A stretch of 64,000 nt of DNA from CBDCFV01 sp965216425 (GTDB lineage: Bacteria; Chloroflexota; Dehalococcoidia; Lucifugimonadales; UBA3495). A program made the translations under genes and the position numbers. The notes beneath the pieces are model-generated. The model made no database searches and had not been told where the DNA came from. It saw only the letters and a program-made list of their open reading frames with translations. How positions within the stretch are numbered: the stretch's first letter is position 1; each line of letters begins with the position of its first letter. Of the stretch, positions 25,025 through 33,652 are shown in pieces. The DNA is taken from NCBI GenBank assembly GCA_965216425.1, contig CBDCFV010000007.1, positions 744,001 through 808,000 of the forward strand. Reading direction: 5' to 3'.

Positions 25025-26176
25025 ATGAGCACAGTAGCTGTGGAGGTGGTGTACCGGGGGATTTTCCAGAAGACCCTCGCCCGCAACATCGTGCGCTCCA
25101 TAGTCTTCGCTGCCAGGAAAGAGGGTAAGATCGGTACCGCTTTTGGCCGCTACGGAGACTCTCCCGAGCGTAACGGTATCCCCGCGAAACAGTTCGCGGT
25201 AGTCGCGGACGACCCGGAAGAACTGGAAGAGACCCTTTCCAGGTACGAGCCAACGGAAGTCGACGTGACAATCAACGTCGACGACACCTTGTGTAAGGGC
25301 GTCGAGTCCTGGGCTTGGTACGGCCTGCAGCCCATTAACCAGTTAACCAAGCCCAACGGGACCATGATCGTTACCTCACGCCAGGAAGCCGACGACATGA
25401 TCCGGGACATGCACCAGAAAGATTCCCCGTTCGGCCTGTCCGTGGTGAAGAGCACGGTCAGTTTCTCCGGCCTGTGGGTGTACAAGGACGACCACACGGA
25501 CGTTCGGATTCTGGGCACACTCTGCAGCGTCTGCCCCGAGTTGTTCAGCTTGGAGTCTATGCTGGAGTCCATCCAGGACCAGTGGCACAGCGACACCAAG
25601 ATGGCTTCGGCCCAGAAAGCCTACGACACAACAACGGTGCGGCCCGTGGAGCCCGGCGAGGGCAACACCGAGACCCCCTACAGCTTCGACCTCCCCGGCT
25701 GGAAGTCCATGGAAGAGGGTCTGGTGATCCGCGGCATCGAAGCGGGGACCGGCTTCCGTGGCGGCGAGGGTGGCTACCAGCCCGTGCGGAACTCCGTCTT
25801 CAAGAAGTACAGCACCCGCTCCATGCGGCCGGTGATCAACTTCGACACCTGCATCAAGTGCACCCTCTGCTGGCTCCAGTGCCCCGACACCTGTTTCGAC
25901 GTGACCCCTGACGGTTTGTACGACGCCAACATGGAATCGTGCTGCGGCTGTGGCGTTTGCGAGGCGGTCTGCCCGGTCGCCGACTGCGTCACCATGGTCA
26001 CCGAGGCCGAATTCGAGAACAACGACAGCCAGTACGAAGCTTGGCAGAAGGACAAAGAGGGCTACAAGGCTTGGATGACTGAACTCATCGACAAGCAGAA
26101 GCTGGAAACGCGGACCCACGGCTTCCACCATGTCGGAGGCTACACCGAAGAAATTTCCGAGATGACGGAGGTCTAA
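25025..26176 (+). CDS. 2-oxoacid:ferredoxin oxidoreductase, fused gamma-delta subunit
   Basis: Residues about 1-190 are the gamma domain of pyruvate/2-oxoacid:ferredoxin oxidoreductase (VVYRGIFQKTLARNIV, then a Rossmann-like domain ending LCSVCPEL). Residues about 270-330 are a delta-type dicluster ferredoxin with CIKCTLCWLQCPDTC and CCGCGVCEAVCPVADC binding two [4Fe-4S] clusters. The gamma-delta fusion is common in such complexes. AGGGAGG precedes ATG 25025. The stop codon overlaps the alpha-subunit ATG by one base. The complex decarboxylates a 2-oxoacid to acyl-CoA and reduces ferredoxin. Confidence 0.9.
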   Translation: MSTVAVEVVYRGIFQKTLARNIVRSIVFAARKEGKIGTAFGRYGDSPERNGIPAKQFAVVADDPEELEETLSRYEPTEVDVTINVDDTLCKGVESWAWYGLQPINQLTKPNGTMIVTSRQEADDMIRDMHQKDSPFGLSVVKSTVSFSGLWVYKDDHTDVRILGTLCSVCPELFSLESMLESIQDQWHSDTKMASAQKAYDTTTVRPVEPGEGNTETPYSFDLPGWKSMEEGLVIRGIEAGTGFRGGEGGYQPVRNSVFKKYSTRSMRPVINFDTCIKCTLCWLQCPDTCFDVTPDGLYDANMESCCGCGVCEAVCPVADCVTMVTEAEFENNDSQYEAWQKDKEGYKAWMTELIDKQKLETRTHGFHHVGGYTEEISEMTEV

Positions 26177-27399
26177 TGACTACCACTGAAACGACCATGT
26201 TCCAGACCGAGTCGGAGGAGCTTATCAGCGGCAGCGAAGCCATCGCTCTCGCCTGCGCCTTGGCCGACGTCGACGTCATCACCGCCTACCCCATCCGGCC
26301 TTACGACACCGTCATGCAGTACGTGTCGCAACTCAAGGCAAACGGAGCTTTCGACTGCGACTTCATCGTCGCTGAGAGCGAGCACTCCCAGTTCGAGATC
26401 GTAAAGCACGCTTCCGCCGTGGGTGCCCGGACCTTCTGCGGTTCCAGTGGAGTAGGCTGGTTCTACGCCTTCGAGGCCATAACCGTAACCGCCGGTCTGC
26501 GTATGCCGGTGGTGGCAATGGTCGGCAACCGCGCCCTCGACGACCCCGGCGCCTTCGGTGTGGAACACAACGACGCCTTGGCTGTTCGGGATCTCGGCTG
26601 GATGCTCTACTGGGTCGCTACGGCCCAGGAAGCCCTGGACATCGCGTTGATGGCGTGGCGCGTGGCGGAAGACCCCAACGTGTTCCTGCCGATGGCAATC
26701 AGTTGCGACGGCTCCTTCCTTACCCACTCCCAGGCGCTGGTCAACGTGCCCACTTCCCGGGACGTGCAGCGGTTCCTGCCCCCCTACAACCGGGGCAACC
26801 TCCAACTGCACCCCGACAACCCCATCACGATTGCTCCCCAAGTGAACGAGGACTGGCTGATGGAGATTCGTCGGCAGGGCCACGAAGCCATGATAAAAGC
26901 CGTTCCCGTCATCAAGAACGCCTACGCCGAATTCAAGGACATCTTCAAGCGGGGCGACCCCAGCCCCTTCATCGAAGAGTACATGACCGACGACGCGGAG
27001 ATAATCATCGTCGGTATGGGCACTCTGGCGTTGCCCGTCCGGGTTGCTATCCGCAGGCTGCGCGAGCAGGGCAGGAAGATAGGGTTCGTTCGCGTCAAGT
27101 TCTTCCGCCCCTTCCCCACTGACGAACTTCGCGAAGTCTTGGGAGGCCGCAAGGCCGTGTGCGTCATAGACCGGGACTACTCTTTCGGATCGCCGTCCTT
27201 TGCCGGAGTCCTGTTCAACGATCTGCGGTCGGCCCTGTATCCCATGGAAAATCGGCCCTTGATGCTGAACTTCGTCGCCGGCTTGGGCGGACGGGAAGTC
27301 CATGTCAACGATGTAAACGAGATGGTCGAAATAACCCAGAAGGCGGTCGATACGGGTATAATCGAGCAAGAATCCACTTGGATTGGAGTGAGGGAGTAA
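26176..27399 (+). CDS. porA: 2-oxoacid:ferredoxin oxidoreductase, alpha subunit
   Basis: The 407-residue alpha subunit begins with ISGSEAIALACALADVDVITAYPIRPYDTV (cited in part), the ThDP pyrimidine-side domain. SEHSQFEIVKHASAVGARTF, SSGVGWFYAFEAI and the C-terminal IIVGMGTLALPVRVAIRRLREQG domain (cited in parts) follow. The substrate is most likely pyruvate by similarity of this layout, but other 2-oxoacids cannot be excluded. Translation is probably coupled to the preceding gene by the TAATG overlap; the beta subunit follows 3 bases later. Confidence 0.9.
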   Translation: MTTTETTMFQTESEELISGSEAIALACALADVDVITAYPIRPYDTVMQYVSQLKANGAFDCDFIVAESEHSQFEIVKHASAVGARTFCGSSGVGWFYAFEAITVTAGLRMPVVAMVGNRALDDPGAFGVEHNDALAVRDLGWMLYWVATAQEALDIALMAWRVAEDPNVFLPMAISCDGSFLTHSQALVNVPTSRDVQRFLPPYNRGNLQLHPDNPITIAPQVNEDWLMEIRRQGHEAMIKAVPVIKNAYAEFKDIFKRGDPSPFIEEYMTDDAEIIIVGMGTLALPVRVAIRRLREQGRKIGFVRVKFFRPFPTDELREVLGGRKAVCVIDRDYSFGSPSFAGVLFNDLRSALYPMENRPLMLNFVAGLGGREVHVNDVNEMVEITQKAVDTGIIEQESTWIGVRE

Positions 27400-27402
27400 G
27401 AA

Positions 27403-28392
27403 ATGACTACAGTACAAGACCTTCCCCCAGTTAGGGGCGTAAAAAACATTCCCTTGGAGGAGCAGTTCACCTCCGGGCACCGCACCTGCCAAGGCTGTGA
27501 GTCCGCCCTGGTGATGCGGCTGATGGTCAAGGCCTCTGGTCCCCGTACTATCGTGCTGGGCAGCACCGGCTGCATGTACGTGGCCAACACCACCTACTAC
27601 AGCACTCCTTGGGTTGTGCCGTGGATGCACACCCAGTTGGGTTCTTCCGGCTCCGCCGCCACCGGCACCGCCGCCGGATTGGCCTCCATGATGCGCAAGG
27701 GCAAGATGAAGGAGGAACCCATCAACGTCATCGCCTTCTGCGGCGACGGCGGCGGCGTGGACATGGGATTGTCCGCCATCTCGGCGGCTCTCCAGCACGA
27801 CGAGTACAACCTGCTCATCCTCTGCTACGACAACGAGTCCTACGCCAATACCGACATCCAGGTATCGGGCAGCTCTCCTTGGGGCGCCAACTCCACCTTC
27901 AGCCCCCCGGGCACGCAGACCCGCATTATGAACAAGCGCTGGAAGAAGAACACGGCCCCCATGTTGGCCGTCGGTCACCCCGGCGTCCGCTACGTGGCTA
28001 CCGCCTGCGGCTCCTACGGGCTGGACTTCAACAACAAGATACGCCGCGCCCTGACCATCGGCGGACCCACCTTCATCCACAGCATAGACCCGTGCCCCAA
28101 AGGCTGGGACTATGATCCCAAGTACTCCCACGAGCTGGGCATGTTGGCCATCGAAGTGGGCCTCTGGGTCCAGTACGAGATCATCGACGGCGAGCTCATC
28201 CTCAACGGTCCGTCCCGCGCCATCGCCCGCGGCATCCGCAAGCGGAAGCCGGTGGCAGACTACCTGTCGCGCCAAGGTCGTTTCGCCCACTTCACCCCGG
28301 AAGACACCAAGTTCTTCCAAGAACAGGTGGACGAAAGCTGGGAAAAATGGTGGGCCCCAGGCGTAGTCCCCTTCCGCCCCCACGAAGAATAA
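27403..28392 (+). CDS. porB: 2-oxoacid:ferredoxin oxidoreductase, beta subunit
   Basis: The 329-residue beta subunit binds ThDP through GDGGGVDMGLSAI and ILCYDNESYANTDIQ (the GDG...NxxYxNT motif). Its proximal iron-sulfur cluster ligands include CQGC near residue 28 and a conserved Cys near 50 (GSTGCMYVANTTYY). It completes a gammadelta-alpha-beta set read from the regulator side. A strong terminator follows at 28423. Confidence 0.92.
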   Translation: MTTVQDLPPVRGVKNIPLEEQFTSGHRTCQGCESALVMRLMVKASGPRTIVLGSTGCMYVANTTYYSTPWVVPWMHTQLGSSGSAATGTAAGLASMMRKGKMKEEPINVIAFCGDGGGVDMGLSAISAALQHDEYNLLILCYDNESYANTDIQVSGSSPWGANSTFSPPGTQTRIMNKRWKKNTAPMLAVGHPGVRYVATACGSYGLDFNNKIRRALTIGGPTFIHSIDPCPKGWDYDPKYSHELGMLAIEVGLWVQYEIIDGELILNGPSRAIARGIRKRKPVADYLSRQGRFAHFTPEDTKFFQEQVDESWEKWWAPGVVPFRPHEE

Positions 28393-28422
28393 CCCGGCCC
28401 ACAACATACTGAGGTAGCAGCA

Positions 28423-28447
28423 GGGGCGGCCAATTGGCCGCCCCTTT
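28423..28447 (+). terminator. Rho-independent terminator after porB
   Basis: GGGGCGGCC-AATT-GGCCGCCCC is a perfect 9-bp stem followed by TTTGTGTC, 30 bases after the porB stop. Confidence 0.8.
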
Positions 28448-28481
28448 GTGTCTTGTCGTACAAATCGTGTCCTGCAGCCCA

Positions 28482-29606
28482 TTATCCGATGTAATCGCGC
28501 AGTGCTTTTGCGTGTCTCTCCAACGCGGGTGCGCCCAGGTGCTCTGGGTTACTTTGACTGAGTTCGGTTACAAAACGCAGTAGGCTTCTCGCGTTATCCA
28601 AGTGATAAGCCTTCCACCACTGTGAGCAAACGTAGAACTGATCGCTATACAGCTCCTTATAGTACCTATCGCGGCCTGAAATTGCTCTTCCGCTCTCCAC
28701 TCTGCGCAGAAGCGCAAGATTGCTGAGTTGCAGGCCTAACCTGTTCTTGCAATAATCGCTATTCATTAGGTTGCGCAAGTCCGTCTCATCGAGAAGTGTG
28801 GGATAGTCCTCCAGCAACGTTTTCATCAGGTTACGCACAATCGGCTGTAGTTCACCTCGTCTGCTTACTGCAATCCCAACCCTTGTTTTAGGGTTGCGCG
28901 CATCCAACACATCGGTGTTACGCGCCAACGGCTCTGGGACATCCCCACTCGTGTCATATTTTTCCGGTTTAGGGTGCGCTTTTGGAACATCCACCACCCC
29001 CGCCACGTTCAAAAGTTTCCATGAACGGATGAACAACTCCGATGTATCCGCCACTGCACTCGCTTTCCCCAGCGTGGGACGCAGGACTTGCTCCGTGAAG
29101 TCTTCGTTCAGGAACAAATTCCACGCTATGTCTGGGTATTCCGAACGCAAGGCAGCGAATATGTCTGTTATTGATTGTTGGACATCGGGATTCACTTTAG
29201 GAGAAACGAAATAGATATTGAACTTTGTCCTTGGTGGTTGGTAGGCCTTTAGTATCATCACAGTGCGCAGCAATTTCTTGAGCACTCTGTTGTCAGGACC
29301 ACCCCCGTAATTCAGGCCGCGTTCATGAAAAGCGACCTCCATGGCATGCACCCCACTCTGTTGGTCCACTCCAACGACGTCTATCTCGCCCTGATTCAGA
29401 AATTGCGCCGCGCCCGTCGTTTTCTTGAATACTTTTCCATCCCGGTCGAATCTCTCCTTCATTGAGAGAAACATTGCTGCTAATTCATCGTCGGTCCTGT
29501 ACTTGGCCCAATGGTCTGACACCGTCCAGTTAGTTTGCGCCACCCGGCACTGCTTTACATGCCGCAGGTACGAATAACAGATGGATTCACCGATTTCTAT
29601 CTTCAT
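28482..29606 (-). CDS. Putative restriction-type nuclease (PD-(D/E)xK-like), unassigned
   Basis: I do not recognise the family with certainty. The 374-residue protein has a segment near 92-118, GEIDVVGVDQQSGVHAMEVAFHERG (cited in part), whose D...E-x-A pattern with flanking beta-strands looks like a PD-(D/E)xK nuclease core. A long charged C-terminal half follows, rich in Leu/Arg (TDLRNLMNSDYCKNRLGLQ). Codon choice looks less GC-rich than in neighbours, and the gene lies next to an insertion sequence. Both suggest transfer. No methyltransferase or ATPase partner is adjacent. GGGAGG is 12 bases before the ATG. Confidence 0.4.
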   Translation of the reverse strand: MKIEIGESICYSYLRHVKQCRVAQTNWTVSDHWAKYRTDDELAAMFLSMKERFDRDGKVFKKTTGAAQFLNQGEIDVVGVDQQSGVHAMEVAFHERGLNYGGGPDNRVLKKLLRTVMILKAYQPPRTKFNIYFVSPKVNPDVQQSITDIFAALRSEYPDIAWNLFLNEDFTEQVLRPTLGKASAVADTSELFIRSWKLLNVAGVVDVPKAHPKPEKYDTSGDVPEPLARNTDVLDARNPKTRVGIAVSRRGELQPIVRNLMKTLLEDYPTLLDETDLRNLMNSDYCKNRLGLQLSNLALLRRVESGRAISGRDRYYKELYSDQFYVCSQWWKAYHLDNARSLLRFVTELSQSNPEHLGAPALERHAKALRDYIG

Positions 29607-29701
29607 GGACCAGTTTGACCTCCCGGTAGCTTAGACGCCCATATGATTGAGTTCGGGAACAATGGTGAATTGAGCTAATACGGAGTTACTACGACAAGGG
29701 T

Positions 29702-31161
29702 CTAGTACTACAACGACGGGTTTAAGGTGGCGGCTCCATCCTGCCTTCGCGGCGGGTGGAGCGGCGTCTCTCGTGGGAACGGCGAGCCCGTTCGTTGCGT
29801 AGCTGCGTCTCCTCCAGCCATAGCAGCAACTCCTCCGGCCCGAACTGCTCCCGGGGTAGCATCTCACGCACCACCCGGCACACCTGCGGTCTCGTGATCC
29901 GGGGCATCTTTCCCCCCCCAATCCTGCTGCAGGCCCAGCAGGAACGCTCCCCCCAGCAGGCACATGGCTATGTGGTGGTGCCAGCCTGCCCAGCTGCGGG
30001 TCTCGTATTCGTCCATCCCAACGTCGCCCTTCTCAGTCTCAAACTCCGTTTCAATGCGCCACCTGGACCCACCCACGTACGCCAGGGTCTCCAAGGTTGT
30101 GTCCTCAGGAGCGTTGGACAGGTAGTAGCGGGGCTCGCTGCCGTCCAGGTTCCGGCGCCAGACGGCCCATCCCTCCTCGCCGGGCTTGCGCCTCCTGGTG
30201 GCCCGCACCCGCTGGGCGCTGAACCGGTAGGTGCGCGGCCCCTGGCTTCCCTGGGCCACCGTTATCTCCTGCCAGGCCTCATCCGGCAGTTCATCACCGC
30301 GCTGCTCCATGGTCCGGCGCTGCCCAGACCGCAGCCTGGGTTTGCGGGGTCGCCCGAACCCTGGATATTCCGGACTGGTCCAAGCCGGCTCCAAGGGCCA
30401 GACCGTAGTGCTGCCCGGAACGTCCAGCACGTACCACATCCCCAGAGCCTCCAGTCCCTCCCGGAAGGACGGGGACATCCCGAAGGCGTCGTCTCCCGCA
30501 ACCCACTGGGCCCTTAGGTAGCCCAGCTCCATGGCCCGCTCCAGCAGCTCCAGGGCCAACTCCGTCTTCGAGCGGTAGTTCCGCCGGTCCTCCGGCACAC
30601 CCGCCGCAGCACACCGGTCCTGGTCGGAGGTCCAACTCTTGGGCAGATACAGCCGCTTGTCTACCAACGCCCGGCCCAGCGGGCTGACGTAGGCCAGGAA
30701 TATCCCACCCTGGCAGTTGGCCACCTTGCCCAGCCGGCCGCAGTACTGCCGGGCCACTCCCGCCGACTTCCTGCCCTGCTTGGGGAAGTCGCTCCCATCG
30801 AACACCCACACCGCCTCCGGGTGTCCCAGCCTGGGGGCCAAGTATTTCTGCAACCGCCCTATGACTGTCTCATCGGACCACCGGGCCTCGGTCAGAAAGC
30901 GCTGCATCGCCCGGGCCGAGATGCCCACCGATTCCGAGAGATTCTCGGCGTTGCGCCGCTCCTGGTCCTGCACCAGCAGCGCCTGAAGGTAATTCCCGCT
31001 GTGCTCCCGCCACTGCTTGCGGCCGAAGGAGGCCGCAAAGAAGGCGTGGAATTCCTGAAGGCTGTCGTAGACCCGCTCGAAGCTCTCCGCATCCATCACC
31101 CAAACCACCCAACATAATCTGTCCAGCCATCCTATCAGACAACTCGTCGTTGTAGTACTAG
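29702..31161. mobile_element. IS701-type insertion sequence with CTAG target duplication
   Basis: Inverted ends TACTACAACGACG(G/A)GTTT lie at 29706 inward and at 31157 inward (minus strand), each flanked outside by CTAG (29702-29705 and 31158-31161). The 1452-bp body holds one transposase gene on the minus strand. The 4-base CTAG duplication is typical of the IS701 group. Confidence 0.85.
29722..31108 (-). pseudogene. IS701-family transposase, frameshifted near its C-terminus
   Basis: The DDE-superfamily transposase is in frame for 414 codons (FDGSDFPKQGRKSAGVARQYCG, LVDKRLYLPKSWTSD, WVAGDDAFG, SRWRIETEFETEKGDVGMDEYE, cited in parts). After QQDWGGK it runs off into a different frame. The natural continuation, starting MPRITRPQVCRVVREMLP and about 60 residues long, is in the +1 frame and ends near 29722. 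The switch falls at a run of eight G (29912-29919 on the minus strand); one G fewer would restore it. It may be a mutation, slippage, or an assembly error. GTG 31108 or ATG 31093 is the start. Confidence 0.8.
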
Positions 31162-31328
31162 ATGGTTGACAGTGCCGAAGTAGTAGGAAAGTCTCGCTAC
31201 CTAGGAATCACAGGCCTGGAGCCGACAACGCATTTCAGGTTGCCGCCCCATTACTAATCTCGTGAAGAAACAAGCACATCCGGGCAAACGTATGCTCAGA
31301 CTCCTTCGTATCCTTGACCATACCCTCT

Positions 31329-31862
31329 TCAGAAAAACACACTCAAATTCTTAGCCAGAATAACGTTCGAGTCCAAAACTATCGTCCGCCGCGCAATCTT
31401 CCACCCATCGTCCGTCCTGCGTAGCTCGTCCTCCCGGCTGCCGGCGAAAATGTTCTCGTCGGTCTCGTGGTGCGACCGGTACAGTATGAAGGCAGTCTTC
31501 GCCTTCACCACGTCCTCCGATACCGGCTCCACCACCAGGTTGCCCACTATATGCCGCGTCCGCGAAGGCGGGTCCTCGGCCCAAGCCATACCTGTCTCCA
31601 GCCGGTCCACCCGCATCGTCAAGTAGGTCTTGTCATCCTCGAAAATCGCCAGGTCCCCTTCTTCCGACAACTCCCGGTGTAACTCGTGGCGGTGTACGTT
31701 CAACCGTCGGGGCATGAAGTAGAAGACATCGTCGGTGAACAAGTCCAGCCATTCCCGTAACCGCCGCTCGTCCAGCATCCACGCCTCGGCGATGTAGAAC
31801 TGCATCAACTCGTGCCACAACTCCTGCTGTGACATTGTTGTCCCACGGCCGTTCGATGTCAT
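31329..31862 (-). CDS. Aromatic-ring-hydroxylating dioxygenase, small (beta) subunit
   Basis: The NTF2-fold beta subunit has about 177 residues (MPRRLNVHRHELHRELSEEG, DDKTYLTMRVDRLETGMAWAEDPPSRTRHIVGN, cited in parts; ELRRTDDGWKIARRTIVLD at the end). It has a structural role supporting the catalytic alpha subunit, which is encoded 40 bases upstream in the same operon. ATG 31862 has AAGG 6 bases upstream; ATG 31835 (MSQQELWHEL) and TTG 31886 are alternatives. Confidence 0.9.
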   Translation of the reverse strand: MTSNGRGTTMSQQELWHELMQFYIAEAWMLDERRLREWLDLFTDDVFYFMPRRLNVHRHELHRELSEEGDLAIFEDDKTYLTMRVDRLETGMAWAEDPPSRTRHIVGNLVVEPVSEDVVKAKTAFILYRSHHETDENIFAGSREDELRRTDDGWKIARRTIVLDSNVILAKNLSVFF

Positions 31863-31902
31863 TGCCCGCCTTGTTCCTCCCCTCAATCGGTTACTCCGGC
31901 GG

Positions 31903-33246
31903 CTATCCCCGTATCGTAGCTGACCCCTCGTACTCCATCGTGCCCAACTCCAATGGAATGTCGAACCAGCTATCGGCGTTCATAAACTGCTGCCATCGCA
32001 GGTAGAAGTTCCGCTGGTTGCTTTCCGACGTGTACCGCTCCGACACCATACCCGGCAGGTCGGGGTGCCGCCCGGCGCGGCCCACACCCATCGAAAGGTC
32101 TTGCGGGTACTGTCGCCCCACCCTGCTGAGGCCCGACTGGGTTACGCCACGCCAGTTGTCCATATCGTCCTGCTCGAACACGCCGGTGACGCCGTTGTAG
32201 TTGGCGCTGCCCCGCCTGAGCGCGGTCTTCAACTCCCTGGGCATGTCCTTTTCGTACAGCACGAAGTGCCAGAACTCCGTCTCCAGCGGCCCCCTCGGAT
32301 GCGCCAAGCGGAACCCCAGCACGCCGTTGGGAAACAGGCTGTGGTTGCCCAGTTGCAGCTTGCGCGCCCGCAGGTTTCCCAGCCGCCGTTCCGCTTCGTC
32401 CAGAGTGCCGCGATAATATTCCTCGAACATCTCCCGGTTCGACGGATTGATGCCGTGGGTCTGCCGAGCTTGGTCTTCCCTCTCCAGGAACCTCATGGTA
32501 AGGGAATGGCCGTTCACGAACATGTGCTTGTTGGTGGACGAGAATTGCTGCTCGTGCGTAAGCCTTGGTATTCCCAAGTGGCGGCCTTGAACAATGATCA
32601 TGGACAGGTGGGTGGTAGGCACGTGGTAGTTGTCCGAGCAGTTGTCCACCGCGGCTTTCCAGTTCAAAGGCTCGATCCACTTGATGGGTCCGATCGCCTC
32701 CGTGCCGTTGCTCAGCCGGTTGAAGTTAACGTCCAAGCACCAACGGGCGTCCCCCAAGTACTCCGCCAGCGTCGGCGCGTTCTCGTCCCAGCAGGCGAAA
32801 ACGATACCCGCGTAGGTCTCCAGCCGCGCCTCGACCAGCCCCAATGACCCGCGGTCCAAGCCGCCGTAGTAGGCCTCCTCTTCGCCGGGCACGTACTCCA
32901 ATCTGCCGTCGTTGGAATAGGTCCATCCGTGGTAGGCGCAGGCAAAATTGGCGGCGTTGCCAACGTCCGTCCGCACCACGCGGTTGCCCCGGTGGCGGCA
33001 CATGTTCAGAAAGGCGTGCAACTCCCCATTGCCGTCCCGCGTGAGGATTACCGGTTCCTCCCCCATGTAGGTATGGAAGAAGTCGTTCGGCTTCGGCACC
33101 AAGCTTTCGTGGCCGATCATCAGCCAAGCCCGCCCGAAGATCTTCTCCTGCTCCTCCGCGTAGATGTCCGGATCAACAAATACCCTCCGGTCCAGTTGCC
33201 CAGTGACCGGGTCGATAACCTCATACTTCTTGTTGACAGCAACCAT
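31903..33246 (-). CDS. Rieske non-heme iron dioxygenase, large (alpha) subunit
   Basis: The 447-residue oxygenase has the Rieske [2Fe-2S] motif C83-x-H85...C103-x2-H106 (CRHRG, CAYHGW) and the mononuclear iron site D205-NY-H208-x4-H213 (DNYHVPTTH). The C-terminal domain is of the ring-hydroxylating type. It would insert O2 into an aromatic or polycyclic substrate with electrons from a ferredoxin and reductase, neither of which is encoded nearby. With the beta subunit it forms a two-gene operon under its own promoter, divergent from an LLM oxidoreductase gene. Confidence 0.95.
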   Translation of the reverse strand: MVAVNKKYEVIDPVTGQLDRRVFVDPDIYAEEQEKIFGRAWLMIGHESLVPKPNDFFHTYMGEEPVILTRDGNGELHAFLNMCRHRGNRVVRTDVGNAANFACAYHGWTYSNDGRLEYVPGEEEAYYGGLDRGSLGLVEARLETYAGIVFACWDENAPTLAEYLGDARWCLDVNFNRLSNGTEAIGPIKWIEPLNWKAAVDNCSDNYHVPTTHLSMIIVQGRHLGIPRLTHEQQFSSTNKHMFVNGHSLTMRFLEREDQARQTHGINPSNREMFEEYYRGTLDEAERRLGNLRARKLQLGNHSLFPNGVLGFRLAHPRGPLETEFWHFVLYEKDMPRELKTALRRGSANYNGVTGVFEQDDMDNWRGVTQSGLSRVGRQYPQDLSMGVGRAGRHPDLPGMVSERYTSESNQRNFYLRWQQFMNADSWFDIPLELGTMEYEGSATIRG

Positions 33247-33296
33247 AGTGCATCCTGCCTGCAGCCTTGGAATGGCTGGCTTCTCATCTTGCGTAA

Positions 33297-33325
33297 ACAG
33301 TATGTCGCTTTCCTGCGACGGTCAA
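33297..33325 (-). promoter_or_regulatory. Promoter of the Rieske dioxygenase operon
   Basis: On the minus strand TTGACC (33320-33325), a 17-base spacer and TACTGT (33297-33302), about 50 bases before the alpha-subunit ATG. The rest of the 406-base divergent gap holds only AATCA-type short repeats (33427-33500). Confidence 0.5.
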
Positions 33326-33532
33326 GTGGGGGTGGGCAGCGTACTTCAGCTTTGAGCGCATTACCACTCAACCTCCTCATCCTGAGCTTGGATGAACGAA
33401 GGAAACAATCTTATCCCGTCAGTGAGGCAATATGGCATCAAATGACCAAAATCATATCAATCATCCAAATCACACCAATCACAGTTCAGACAATCACCCC
33501 GCCCCGAATTAACACACCCCGGTCACCAAGGC

Positions 33533-33560
33533 TTGCCCGGTTAGCCCTATCAGGTATATT
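33533..33560 (+). promoter_or_regulatory. Promoter of the LLM oxidoreductase gene
   Basis: TTGCCC (33533-33538), a 16-base spacer and TATATT (33555-33560), about 92 bases before the ATG. Confidence 0.35.
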
Positions 33561-33652
33561 CTCACCCTGTGTAACCCGTACTCTTGGGCACAATACCCTG
33601 TCCTCAAGGAGTTCAGCCGGAAACCCTCAAGACCGCCAACACAGGAGGCCTC

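Noticed and set aside
26173..28482. A 769-codon open frame antisense to the oxidoreductase genes
   Set aside because: It runs opposite to three well-conserved genes, is rich in Gly/His/Val as expected of antisense high-GC frames, and shows no domain.
29756..30517. Open frame antisense to the IS701-type transposase
   Set aside because: The transposase reading has clear family motifs; the antisense text is Pro/Arg/Ser-rich noise.
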